DNA from: an uncultured Bacilli bacterium
GTDB taxonomy: Bacteria; Bacillota_I; Bacilli_A; RF39; UBA660
Direction of reading: 5' to 3'
DNA: 64,000 nucleotides
Assembly (NCBI GenBank): GCA_934101645.1
Contig: CAKORX010000004.1
Location: 1 to 64,000 of the forward strand
Numbering within the stretch: the stretch's first letter is position 1; every line of letters starts with the position of its first letter. Under the pieces are notes generated by a model. It had not been told where the DNA came from. It saw nothing but the letters and a program-made list of their open reading frames with translations, and searched no databases. This document shows positions 33,980 through 43,274 of this stretch, one piece after another. The position numbers were made by a program, and so were the translations under genes.

Positions 33980-34831
33980 ATGAAATATTTAGAAAGTTTT
34001 AAATTATTAAATGAAGATGAAGAGTTTGGCTATGTTGATGAAAGAAGAATATATAATAGTTATTATCCCTTTAAATTATTTACTTATATGAAAAATCTTA
34101 ATATTAAATTTGGAGATATAACTATTTTCTGTGGAAATAACGGTTGTGGGAAATCGACTTTGTTAAATATGATTTCAAAAAAATTGAATTCTCAAAGAAG
34201 TAGTTTAAGTAATAAAGATGCGCTTTTTGATTGCTATGTAAAAGGAATAAAATATGAAATGCCAAATGAGCCTTTTGAAATTGTTACTATAACAAGCGAT
34301 GATATATTTGACTATTTGCTTGATTTAAGAAGCATTAATATGCATGTTAATCGTGAAAAAGAAGGACTTGCAAAATATTATTTAGATAATAAATATAATA
34401 CAAAAGATATATCTATTTTTGAGTATGAAGAACTTAAAAAGCATTATGAAACAAAAAACAAAAGTATGTCTAGATTTGTTCGAGATAATTTAATGAACAA
34501 TAATATTACTATGCAATCTAATGGTCAATCTTCACTTATGTTTTGGGAAAGCAAAATTAAAGAAGATGGTATATATATTTTGGATGAACCAGAAAATAGT
34601 TTATCTGCAGAAAATATTTTAAAACTAAAAAAGTTTATCGAAGAGTCTGTGAGGTTTTATAATTGCCAGTTTATAATATCTACGCATAGTCCGTTTTTAC
34701 TTAGTTTAACCGATGCAGTTATTTATGATTTAGATACTAAAGACTTTACTCCAGTGCCTTGGGAAAAACTTTCATCTGTTAAAACTTACTATAATTTTTT
34801 CAAAGAGAATGAAAATAAATTTAATTCATAA
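33980..34831 (+). CDS. AAA family ATPase (ABC/SMC-like single domain)
   Basis: 283 residues from ATG 33980. P-loop FCGNNGCGKSTLLN, a glutamine-serine region before SLMFWESKI, Walker B YILDEPENSLS and the STHSPFLLS switch. The arrangement is that of stand-alone chromosomal ATPases related to the RecF/OLD group. No membrane segment or partner gene is adjacent, so transport is unlikely; role unknown. Start chosen from the promoter position (leaderless). Confidence 0.8.
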   Translation: MKYLESFKLLNEDEEFGYVDERRIYNSYYPFKLFTYMKNLNIKFGDITIFCGNNGCGKSTLLNMISKKLNSQRSSLSNKDALFDCYVKGIKYEMPNEPFEIVTITSDDIFDYLLDLRSINMHVNREKEGLAKYYLDNKYNTKDISIFEYEELKKHYETKNKSMSRFVRDNLMNNNITMQSNGQSSLMFWESKIKEDGIYILDEPENSLSAENILKLKKFIEESVRFYNCQFIISTHSPFLLSLTDAVIYDLDTKDFTPVPWEKLSSVKTYYNFFKENENKFNS

Positions 34832-34857
34832 AAAGTGTCAATAAAGTGTCTTTAATA

Positions 34858-34886
34858 TTTACATTCTTTTTTTTTGTCATTATAAT
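34858..34886 (+). promoter_or_regulatory. Promoter of lon
   Basis: TTTACA (34858-34863), 17-bp spacer, TATAAT (34881-34886), then GGGAGG before the ATG at 34914. No CIRCE or obvious CtsR operator is seen here. Confidence 0.7.
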
Positions 34887-34913
34887 AAATCTTAATTTCG
34901 AAGGGAGGATAGT

Positions 34914-37169
34914 ATGAATAACTTATTACCTGTATTTATCCTCAATGAACTTATAATTTTACCTAATCAAGAAATTAAAATTGACTTAAGCAATGAATTT
35001 AGTAAAAAAATTATTAAAGTTGCCTCTAAAAATAATAATAAAGTTTTAGTTATTGCTCCCAAAAATAGTCTTGAAACAGAACCTTCTTTAGAGGACCTTC
35101 CTAAAGTTGGCGTTATAGCAAATATTAAAAGTAAAGTAGAGCTTCCAAATGGTAATTTAAGAGTAATATTAAAAGGAGAAACTAGAGTAAGCATTTTAAA
35201 ATATTTTCAAAATAAGAATACTAATATATTAAAATGTTTACCAGATATAATTGAATTACCCGTTTTTTCAAAAACTAAAGAAACTGCAGTTCGAAGAAAA
35301 CTTATTGAACTTTTAAAAGAATATATTTCCCTTAATAAAAATGTATCAAATTCCATTTTAAAAAGCGTAAATGATACAGAAAGTATTGACTCTCTTACGG
35401 ATATAATTACATCTTTTTTGCCATTTCCCTTTAATAAAAAACTTTATTATATGGAATCAATTAATCCCATTAATAGAGCACAAGATCTAATTAATGATTT
35501 AAATGAAGAAATATCTGTTTGCCATATTGATAAAGAACTTAATGAGCATTTACAAGAAAGTATTGAAAATGGTCAAAGAGAGTATATTTTAAAAGAAAAA
35601 TTAAAAGAAATTAATAAAGAACTTGGTAATAATAAAGAAAATGAAATTGCGGATTTATTAGGAAAATTAAATTCCCTTAATTTAGAGGAAAAAACCCATA
35701 ATAAACTTTTAAGTGAAATAAATAAATATAATTTTTCTTCGGAATTTAGTCCGGAAAGCTCTGTTATTAAAAACTATCTTGATACACTTTTAAATTTACC
35801 ATGGCATACTTCTTCGGAAGAAAATTTAAATGTTAGTAAAATATCATCATCCTTAAATGAAAGTCATTTTGGTCTTAGGGAAGTTAAAGATAGAATTTGT
35901 GAGTATGCAATTTTAAAAAAGAAAAATCCTAATTTATCTTCACCGGTAATATGCCTTTTAGGGTTTCCTGGTACAGGTAAAACATCAATTGCTTTTTCTA
36001 TAGCCAAAGCTTTAAATAGAAAGTTTTATAAAATAAGCGTTGGAGGACTAAATGATTCTACAGAACTTATTGGTTCTCGTAAAACATATCTAGGCTCTGC
36101 TCCAGGAAAAATAATGCAAGCAATTATGAAATGTAAAGTTAATAATCCAGTTATCTTAATTGATGAAGTAGATAAAATGGTTAAAGATTATAAAGGCGAT
36201 CCAGCATCTACTTTACTTGAAATTTTAGATGAAACACAAAATAAATTTTTCGTAGATAATTATATCGAAGAACCATTTGATTTATCAAAAGTAATGTTTA
36301 TTTTAACGGCTAATGAGATTGATAAAATACCTGCAACATTACTTGATAGGTTAGAAATTATTAGAATGGATGGCTATTTATTAAGCCAAAAAATAGATAT
36401 TGCTAAAAATTATTTAGTAAAAAATATTTTAAGTAATTATCAAATTGAATTAAAAATAAATAAAGAAGTTTTAGAGTATATTATATTAGGTTATACTAAA
36501 GAACCCGGAGTAAGGGAACTTAAAAGAATTTTAGAAAGACTTATTAGAAAAGTATATGTAAATGAGCCTAATGCTAAAAGCATAACTATTTTGCATGTTA
36601 ATAAATATTTAGAAGATAAAAATATTGAATATTTACCAGAAATTAGTACATGTGGCATAGCTAATATTATGGCATATACTATTTTAGGAGGAAAATTATC
36701 TCATGTAGAGGTTACTAAATATAAAGGAACTGGTAAACTTTTAATTACTGGTGGAGCCGGTGATGTTTTAAAAGACAGCATAATGGTTGTAATAAGCTAT
36801 TTAGTAAGTACATATAATATTGACTTAAAAGGTTTTGATGTTCATTTTCATTTTATGGAAACATCAGTGAAAAAAGATGGACCTTCGGCAGGAGTTGCCT
36901 GCGCTGTAGCACTTTTATCATTGATTAATAAAAAGAAAATACCTTCATCAGTGGCTTTCACGGGAGAACTTTCATTAAAGGGTGATATTCTTCCTATCGG
37001 AGGACTCAAAGAAAAAATATCTACCGCGGTAAATGAGGGAGTAAATAAAATATATGTACCAAGTGCAAATGCTGATGATTTAAGTCAATTAGAAAAAGAA
37101 ATTATTACGAATGTAGAAATTATTATGGTAAATAATTTTTCACAAATATATGATGGGCTTTTTAAGTAA
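34914..37169 (+). CDS. lon: ATP-dependent protease Lon
   Basis: 751 residues: N-terminal substrate-binding domain, coiled region (REYILKEKLKEINKELG), AAA module with Walker A GFPGTGKTS and Walker B VILIDEVDKM, and the C-terminal protease with the Ser-Lys dyad Ser658 (KDGPSAGVA) and Lys701 (GGLKEK). The 43-residue spacing of the dyad equals that of E. coli Lon (679/722). It degrades damaged and regulatory proteins in the cytosol. Confidence 0.97.
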   Translation: MNNLLPVFILNELIILPNQEIKIDLSNEFSKKIIKVASKNNNKVLVIAPKNSLETEPSLEDLPKVGVIANIKSKVELPNGNLRVILKGETRVSILKYFQNKNTNILKCLPDIIELPVFSKTKETAVRRKLIELLKEYISLNKNVSNSILKSVNDTESIDSLTDIITSFLPFPFNKKLYYMESINPINRAQDLINDLNEEISVCHIDKELNEHLQESIENGQREYILKEKLKEINKELGNNKENEIADLLGKLNSLNLEEKTHNKLLSEINKYNFSSEFSPESSVIKNYLDTLLNLPWHTSSEENLNVSKISSSLNESHFGLREVKDRICEYAILKKKNPNLSSPVICLLGFPGTGKTSIAFSIAKALNRKFYKISVGGLNDSTELIGSRKTYLGSAPGKIMQAIMKCKVNNPVILIDEVDKMVKDYKGDPASTLLEILDETQNKFFVDNYIEEPFDLSKVMFILTANEIDKIPATLLDRLEIIRMDGYLLSQKIDIAKNYLVKNILSNYQIELKINKEVLEYIILGYTKEPGVRELKRILERLIRKVYVNEPNAKSITILHVNKYLEDKNIEYLPEISTCGIANIMAYTILGGKLSHVEVTKYKGTGKLLITGGAGDVLKDSIMVVISYLVSTYNIDLKGFDVHFHFMETSVKKDGPSAGVACAVALLSLINKKKIPSSVAFTGELSLKGDILPIGGLKEKISTAVNEGVNKIYVPSANADDLSQLEKEIITNVEIIMVNNFSQIYDGLFK

Positions 37170-37213
37170 ACTATGATATAATTTTTCTAGAATTAGTATT
37201 GGAAGTGGGTATT

Positions 37214-37936
37214 ATGAATATTAATGATGTAAATTATGTTGATTATGGTACAAATAAAAAAGGAGTTATTGTACTGCTTCATGGATGGGGTCAAAATATT
37301 GAGATGATGGATATGTTAGGCCATCCTTTTGAAAAAACTCATCGAATTATTATTTTAGATTTTCCTGGTTTTGGTGGCACTCCTGAACCAGATTCTTTTT
37401 GGTCTGTAACAGATTATACAAATTTTTTACATGAATTTTTAACTAGTTTAAATGTTAAAAATCCCATTTTAATTGGTCACTCTTTTGGGGGAAGGGTAGC
37501 AATTTGTTATGCCTCAAAATATAAAACAGAAAAAGTGGTTTTACTTTCTGCTCCATTTAGACCAAGCAAAAAGAAAAAATCTAATATGAAAGTAAAAATA
37601 TACAAAGTGGTTAAAAAAGTTAAATTATTTAAACCTTTAGCAGATTACCTAAGAAATAAATGGGGATCTGCAGACTATAAAAACGCAAGTGATATTTTAA
37701 GAGGATCACTTGTTAAAATTGTTAATGAAGATTTAACTGAAAATGCCAAAAATATTACTTGCCCAACACTTTTGATATATGGAGTACTTGATACTGATGT
37801 ACCCATAAAAGAGGCTGAGGATCTTGAAAAACTAATTAGTGATGCTGGGCTTGTTAAATATGAAGGAGCACATCATTATGCTTATTTAGAAAATCTAAAT
37901 CAAACAATTGCCATACTTCATAATTTCTTAGACTAG
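37214..37936 (+). CDS. Alpha/beta hydrolase
   Basis: 240 residues from ATG 37214 with GGAAGTGGG upstream (a TTG at 37199 is in frame). Family marks: VLLHGWGQNIEM (oxyanion HGWG), nucleophile elbow IGHSFGGRVA, late acid region YGVLDTDVP and catalytic His in EGAHHYAYLE. Cytoplasmic; the substrate cannot be inferred. It lies between lon and murF with a 13-bp gap to murF. Confidence 0.9.
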   Translation: MNINDVNYVDYGTNKKGVIVLLHGWGQNIEMMDMLGHPFEKTHRIIILDFPGFGGTPEPDSFWSVTDYTNFLHEFLTSLNVKNPILIGHSFGGRVAICYASKYKTEKVVLLSAPFRPSKKKKSNMKVKIYKVVKKVKLFKPLADYLRNKWGSADYKNASDILRGSLVKIVNEDLTENAKNITCPTLLIYGVLDTDVPIKEAEDLEKLISDAGLVKYEGAHHYAYLENLNQTIAILHNFLD

Positions 37937-37949
37937 AAAGGGGATTAAA

Positions 37950-39518
37950 ATGAAAATTATTGGAATTATATTACTTACAGTTTTATTTATTTTTTCATCA
38001 TTATTTGACCTTCAGATGTTACAACAAAACTCTTATAATAATAAATCTAAATATTTTAAATTTTTACTTAAAGATATTAAATCAAATTATAACCTATATT
38101 TATTAAAATATTTGTTTGGTTTATCACTTTTATTTTTCGAAGAATTTAATAATTTACTTATAATTTACTTTTTTACAATAATGTTTATACTTATTTTCAC
38201 AAGCGTGACTTCATATATAAAACATAGTGAAAAGTTACCTTTGAAATTTACCAAAAGACTTATAAGAATATATTTATTAGATATAATTTTTTATTTAATA
38301 TTTATGATATATGCAAAAAATTTAAGTATAACATTTACTCTTGGACTAATAGTTTTATTTGTTAGTTTAAATCCATTTATTTTAATGGGCATTATATGTA
38401 TTTTAATGCCCGTGGAAAAAATTATATTTAATCATTATAAATTAAAAGCTTTAACTAAACTTGGCAGTATGAAAAATATAAATATTATAGGTATAACGGG
38501 ATCATTTGGTAAAACCAGTACAAAAATGATTTTAGAAAGTTTATTAAGTGTAAAATATAAAGGGTTTTATACCCCAGGAAGTTTTAATACTCCAAACGGA
38601 GTAATACTTACGATAAATAATGAAAAAACTATTTTTAATGATTATTTTATTTGTGAAATGGGAGCGCGTGCTAAAGGAGAAATAAAAGAGTTATGTTCTT
38701 TAGTAAAACCTAAATATGGCATTATTACAAGTATTGGTCCAGCACATCTTGAAACATTTAAAACACTTGATAATATATGTAAAACTAAATTTGAACTCGG
38801 AGAAAGTCTTCCTAGCACTGGAGCCCTCGTTCTTAATAAAGATGATGAATATGAAAAAAAATATAAATTAAATAATAAAGTTAAAGTTATTTGGATCGGT
38901 ATAAAAAATAAAGCTGACGTAACCGCTGAAAACATTAATATAAGTAGTAAAGGAACAAGTTTTGATTTATGCTTTAAAAATGAAAAAGTAAATGTTCAAA
39001 CAATTTTACTCGGAGAAAAAAATATTTATAATATTTTAAGTGCTGCTGCTCTTGCTAAACATATGGGACTTTCTTTAAATGAAATAAAAATTGGCATAAA
39101 AAATATTAAACCTATAAAACATCGTTTAGAAATTAAAACAGTAAAAAATATAACTATAATTGATGATAGTTATAATTCAAACCCTGTAGGAGCAAGTAAT
39201 GCTGTTGATGTATTATCTTTGATGGAAGGAAATAAAATAATTATTACTCCAGGTATGGTAGAAATGGGTAAAGAAGAAGAAAAACTTAATTATGAGTTTG
39301 GCAAAAAGATTGGTAAAAACGTAGATACTGCTTACTTAATTGGTAAAAAACGTAGTAAAGCAATTCAAAAAGGTATTTTGGAAGTAAACCCTAAAATGAA
39401 AATTAATGTATATAATAGATTTTTAGATGCATATAATGATATAATGAAAAAGTCTGGTAATAAGAAAACAGTAGTATTAATTGAAAATGATTTACCAGAT
39501 TTATATACGGAGGAATAA
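37950..39518 (+). CDS. murF: MurF-type ligase with N-terminal membrane domain
   Basis: 522 residues. The N-terminal 165 residues contain about four to five membrane helices, unusual for a Mur ligase but known in some Firmicutes MurF homologues. The ligase part has P-loop ITGSFGKTSTKMIL, the SFNTPNGV motif, EMGARAKGEI, GPAHLETF, KPIKHRLEIK and DDSYNSNPVGASNAVD. It adds D-Ala-D-Ala to the UDP-MurNAc peptide. Pairing with ddl directly downstream (5-bp gap) supports this. SD AAAGGGG. Confidence 0.92.
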   Translation: MKIIGIILLTVLFIFSSLFDLQMLQQNSYNNKSKYFKFLLKDIKSNYNLYLLKYLFGLSLLFFEEFNNLLIIYFFTIMFILIFTSVTSYIKHSEKLPLKFTKRLIRIYLLDIIFYLIFMIYAKNLSITFTLGLIVLFVSLNPFILMGIICILMPVEKIIFNHYKLKALTKLGSMKNINIIGITGSFGKTSTKMILESLLSVKYKGFYTPGSFNTPNGVILTINNEKTIFNDYFICEMGARAKGEIKELCSLVKPKYGIITSIGPAHLETFKTLDNICKTKFELGESLPSTGALVLNKDDEYEKKYKLNNKVKVIWIGIKNKADVTAENINISSKGTSFDLCFKNEKVNVQTILLGEKNIYNILSAAALAKHMGLSLNEIKIGIKNIKPIKHRLEIKTVKNITIIDDSYNSNPVGASNAVDVLSLMEGNKIIITPGMVEMGKEEEKLNYEFGKKIGKNVDTAYLIGKKRSKAIQKGILEVNPKMKINVYNRFLDAYNDIMKKSGNKKTVVLIENDLPDLYTEE

Positions 39519-39522
39519 AAAA

Positions 39523-40680
39523 ATGAAAATTAAAGTTGGTTTTATTTTCGGAGGTGTGAGTACTGAACACGAAATAAGTATTATAAGTGCAATTCAAGCA
39601 ATGAATAATATTGATGAAGAAAAGTATGAAATAGTTCCAATTTATATTTCTAAATCATCTGTATTTTATACAGGTAGTGCACTAAGAAATATAGAAACCT
39701 ATAAAGATTTAAAACAAGTAAGTAAAAAAGCAAGTGAAGTATTAATAACTAAAAAAGATAATAATTTCGTTCTTGTGAAAAATCATTTACCATTTAACGT
39801 TGTTACCAAAATTGATATCTTTTTTCCAGTACTTCATGGATATAATACTGAAGATGGTGCTGTTGCTGGTTTCTTAGAAACTTTAGGTGCACCATACTGT
39901 GAAAGTGATTTATATGCAAGTTGTATTGGCCAAGATAAAGTTTATCAAAAAGCTGTTTTAAAGGAAAACGGTATAAATGTAGCACCTTACTATTATTTTT
40001 ATGAAAGTGATTATTTAAAGGACGTTGATAGCGTTATTAAAAATATTAGTAAATTAAGCTATCCTGTAATAGTTAAACCCGCAAGACAAGGAAGTAGTGT
40101 AGGAATAAGCGTTGCAAATAATAAAGAAGAACTTATCGAATCTATTGAAGATGCTCTTTCTTATGATGAAAAGATTTTAGTAGAAAAAGTTATTGAAAAT
40201 TTAAAAGAACTTAATTGTTCAGTCCTTGGAGATAATAGTAATTATGAAGCAAGTATGATTGAAGAAGTATTTTCATCAGATGAGATACTTTCATATAATG
40301 ATAAATATTTATCAGGTGGTAAAAGTAAAGGAATGGCAAGTACAGGAAGAAAAGTCCCTGCTGATATTTCTAAAGCCCTTACTGAAGAAATAAAAGAAAT
40401 AAGTAAAAAAGCTTGTAAAGCATTAAATACTACAGGTGTTGTTAGAATTGATTATTTACTTAATCAAAAAACTAATGAAGTATATTTAAATGAGCTTAAC
40501 ATTATACCAGGATCACTAGCCTTTTACCTATGGACTCCAATGGGAGTAACTTATAAAGATATGCTTAGTCAAATAATTGATTTAGGAATTAAAAAATATC
40601 AAAATAAATCAAAAAAACAAACAAGTTTTGAAACAAATGTCCTTGAAGGATTTAATGGAACAAAAGGTGTTAAAAAGTAA
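39523..40680 (+). CDS. ddl: D-alanine-D-alanine ligase
   Basis: 385 residues from ATG 39523 with SD GGAGG at 39509-39513. ATP-grasp enzyme: VGFIFGGVSTEHEISI at the start, LHGYNTEDGAVAGFLE, KPARQGSSVGISVA, the omega-loop serine-tyrosine region and the C-terminal YLNELNIIPGSLAFYLW. It supplies D-Ala-D-Ala to MurF. The active-site pattern fits D-Ala rather than D-Lac ligases, but I cannot settle the specificity by eye. Confidence 0.95.
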   Translation: MKIKVGFIFGGVSTEHEISIISAIQAMNNIDEEKYEIVPIYISKSSVFYTGSALRNIETYKDLKQVSKKASEVLITKKDNNFVLVKNHLPFNVVTKIDIFFPVLHGYNTEDGAVAGFLETLGAPYCESDLYASCIGQDKVYQKAVLKENGINVAPYYYFYESDYLKDVDSVIKNISKLSYPVIVKPARQGSSVGISVANNKEELIESIEDALSYDEKILVEKVIENLKELNCSVLGDNSNYEASMIEEVFSSDEILSYNDKYLSGGKSKGMASTGRKVPADISKALTEEIKEISKKACKALNTTGVVRIDYLLNQKTNEVYLNELNIIPGSLAFYLWTPMGVTYKDMLSQIIDLGIKKYQNKSKKQTSFETNVLEGFNGTKGVKK

Positions 40681-40700
40681 GTGAAAACTTGCTTTTTTTG
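40672..40700 (+). terminator. Terminator after ddl
   Basis: AAGTAAG, loop TGAAAA, CTTGCTT (one wobble) and a T run. Confidence 0.65.
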
Positions 40701-40729
40701 TTAACTAAAATATATTTTTATGATATACT
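40701..40729 (+). promoter_or_regulatory. Promoter of the 827-residue surface protein gene
   Basis: TTAACT (40701-40706), 17-bp spacer, TATACT (40724-40729). It is a fixed promoter; no inverted repeats of the switch type flank it. Confidence 0.7.
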
Positions 40730-40753
40730 TATTTTAGAGTAAGGAAGATATAA

Positions 40754-43237
40754 ATGGATAATAAAGTAATAAATAAAAAAACGAAGATTTTTTCTCTAGT
40801 TGCAAGTGTACTACTTTTATCTTTATTCATCGGAGCTTCATTTGCGTATTTTGGCTCATTTAATCAAAATGTAAATAGTAAGGTAAAAGTAAATGTAACA
40901 ATAGATGTAGGATCAGAGGGTACATTTGTTTCTGACGGAGCGGATTTTAACTTAACAGTTCCAAGTAAGAATATGATGCAATATGTAACAAATACTGTAG
41001 CAGCGAGTGATGGAAGTTATTTAAATGTAACTCTTACATCAGGTTCTGATAAAATTCGTACTACATGTACATATGACATTGTATTTGAGTATGATTCATC
41101 TTCGAGTTTTTATGGAATAAGTCCAACACCCATAACAAGTACTTCGGAAAAAGAACTTACTTTACAAGTACTTGGTATTGATGCAAAAGGGGATTTTACT
41201 GAAGAAAAAAACTTTAATTATGAAACCACTTCAGGAAAATGGAGTAATGCCTCAAAACCTAAAAGAGTCATTATAAGTGGAGCCACAATATCTGATGCCT
41301 CAACAAGAGGAACAACACAAACTTATGGAATAAGTACAAAGTTTTATAATTTAGATTTAGATCAGTCAGCTTTAGCTGGTAAAACATTTTCAGGTACATT
41401 TTATGTAGATGAAAGTAGTATTAAATGTGATAATGAAACTTATTCAAAAGAAAGCCTTTATAGTAAAATAGAACAAAGATATAAAAATAATGATACATAT
41501 GTAAAACTATATGATGAATCTGATGCAAGTTCATATTCACACCCAGTATATTATTTTAATGGTGCAGTAGAAAATAACAATGTTCTATTTGGAGGATTTT
41601 GCTGGAAGATGGTCAGAACTACCGATACTGGTGGAATAAAAATGATATATAATGGAATCCCGTTTGATGTTGTAAATACTTCACCAATAGAACAAAGTTC
41701 TTATGCAAATATAAGTAATGATGCTATATATCCATATACATTTGATAGTACATCAAAAACTTGGGTAAGTACAAATAAAACTAATAGTGCAACAGGTACA
41801 ATAACTTTTACAGTGGCTACAGCTGGAGATTATTATTTATCTTATGATGTATCATCAAGAAAATATTATGATAAAGCAAAATTTTATAAGAATGGAACAG
41901 CTATAGGCGATTCTAATGGTTATAGTGGTACAGTATCTGGAACTATAGCCCTTACTGGATTAACTACCTTAGATGTAATAAAAGTAGAATACACTAAAGA
42001 TAGTAGAGGTGCAAGTGGAAGTGATACTGTAACATTTAGTATAGGAAAAGCGGTAGGAGAACCAGTTAAATCCTGTAATAACACAGAAACTGATTCACAA
42101 ATAGGCACAAGTGCTTTTAATAGTAGTTATGGTTCTCCGGCATATGTAGGATATATGCATAATACAGTGTATCCTTATTCTTATAAGGAAATAATTAATT
42201 ATGAATATTTTAGTGGAACAAAAGCATATGGAGATGGAGCAACATATGCAAGCAATGAATATACACTTACTAATGCAACTACGTTAAGTGTTTCAAGTTC
42301 AAATATAAGCACATTAGTAGGAAAATATACATGTAATAGTTCAAATACAACAGGAACTTGTACAAATGTATGGTATATAGTAGGTTATAGTGGTACAACA
42401 ATATATTATTACTCACTTTCTGGAGGAGACTTAGATGGAACAAATAAAGGACAAAATTATGTATTCGGATCATCATTTACTTATGCAAATGGTACTTATA
42501 CATTAAGCGATACAACAACAATAAATTCTGATAATTGGACAAGTCAAAAATCAAATGTAAATACACATCATTATACATGTTTAAGTAGTGATACTACATG
42601 CGCATCAATATATTACGTATATTATATCGATAATGGTACTTCATATTATATAACCTTAGAAAATGGGAAATCGGTAGATGTTGCCTTAAATGAAATGTTA
42701 TATGCAGATAATGTAAATACAAAAGATAGTACAGTAAAAGAATATATAGATAGTTGGTATGAAAGTAATTTAGCAAGTTATGAAGATAAACTTGAAGATA
42801 CAGTTTTCTGTAATAATAGAAAAATATTAAGTCTAAATGGATGGAATCCAAATGGAGGGGATACTACTAAAAATTTAGAATTTAAAAATTCTTATGAAAA
42901 TACTAAAAGTTTAGCATGTGCAAATGAAACAGATAGATTTAGTATGAGTAATCCTAAAGCAAAATTAAGTTATCCTATAGGACTTTTATCTATTTCAGAA
43001 GTTTATTTAGCATATAATGAGGTTATTTATTACCTTAATAATCAAGATGCTTTTTGGGTTAATTCTCCTAACTACTTCTATAAAGGAGACGCCCAAGTTA
43101 AAGGAGTATCTAATAATAATTTCTTCTCCAGTGGTGTGTCTTATCCATGGGGTGTTCGCCCATCAGTATCATTAAAATCAGGAACTGAATTTAAATCTGG
43201 AGATGGTTCGTTTACAAATCCCTTTGTAGTAGAATAA
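40754..43237 (+). CDS. Large SipW-signal surface protein
   Basis: 827 residues. The N-terminal helix ends IGASFAYFGSF, a SipW-type signal peptide like those of TasA/CalY. A beta-rich N-terminal domain (about 40-230) resembles CalY/camelysin-like fibre proteins. YYFNGAVENNNVLFGGFCWKMVRTTDTGGIKMIYNG (about 270-305) opens the large domain shared with A, B, C and 60563. An inserted beta module carries TGTITFTVATAGDYYLSYDVSSR, followed by two related repeats from about residue 482 and 569 (NEYTL, LVGKYTC, TCTNVWYIVGY; then GTYTL, HHYTC, TCASIYYVYY). The end is WGVRPSVSLKSG ... GSFTNPFVVE. The protein is exported; fibre-like assembly is possible. Closest relative in the window: the incomplete gene at 62312. 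Confidence 0.85.
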   Translation: MDNKVINKKTKIFSLVASVLLLSLFIGASFAYFGSFNQNVNSKVKVNVTIDVGSEGTFVSDGADFNLTVPSKNMMQYVTNTVAASDGSYLNVTLTSGSDKIRTTCTYDIVFEYDSSSSFYGISPTPITSTSEKELTLQVLGIDAKGDFTEEKNFNYETTSGKWSNASKPKRVIISGATISDASTRGTTQTYGISTKFYNLDLDQSALAGKTFSGTFYVDESSIKCDNETYSKESLYSKIEQRYKNNDTYVKLYDESDASSYSHPVYYFNGAVENNNVLFGGFCWKMVRTTDTGGIKMIYNGIPFDVVNTSPIEQSSYANISNDAIYPYTFDSTSKTWVSTNKTNSATGTITFTVATAGDYYLSYDVSSRKYYDKAKFYKNGTAIGDSNGYSGTVSGTIALTGLTTLDVIKVEYTKDSRGASGSDTVTFSIGKAVGEPVKSCNNTETDSQIGTSAFNSSYGSPAYVGYMHNTVYPYSYKEIINYEYFSGTKAYGDGATYASNEYTLTNATTLSVSSSNISTLVGKYTCNSSNTTGTCTNVWYIVGYSGTTIYYYSLSGGDLDGTNKGQNYVFGSSFTYANGTYTLSDTTTINSDNWTSQKSNVNTHHYTCLSSDTTCASIYYVYYIDNGTSYYITLENGKSVDVALNEMLYADNVNTKDSTVKEYIDSWYESNLASYEDKLEDTVFCNNRKILSLNGWNPNGGDTTKNLEFKNSYENTKSLACANETDRFSMSNPKAKLSYPIGLLSISEVYLAYNEVIYYLNNQDAFWVNSPNYFYKGDAQVKGVSNNNFFSSGVSYPWGVRPSVSLKSGTEFKSGDGSFTNPFVVE

Positions 43238-43249
43238 AAGTGCAAAATA

Positions 43250-43274
43250 AAAACGTCACAAATTGTGGCGTTTT
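43250..43274. terminator. Bidirectional terminator between convergent genes
   Basis: AAAACGTCAC (43250-43259) and GTGGCGTTTT (43265-43274) form a 10-bp stem (one wobble) between the surface gene and the pilB-like gene. Confidence 0.75.

Noticed and set aside
40754..43237. Diversity-generating retroelement target
   Set aside because: The outer domain may have a C-type-lectin-like fold, but no reverse transcriptase or template repeat is present in the window.
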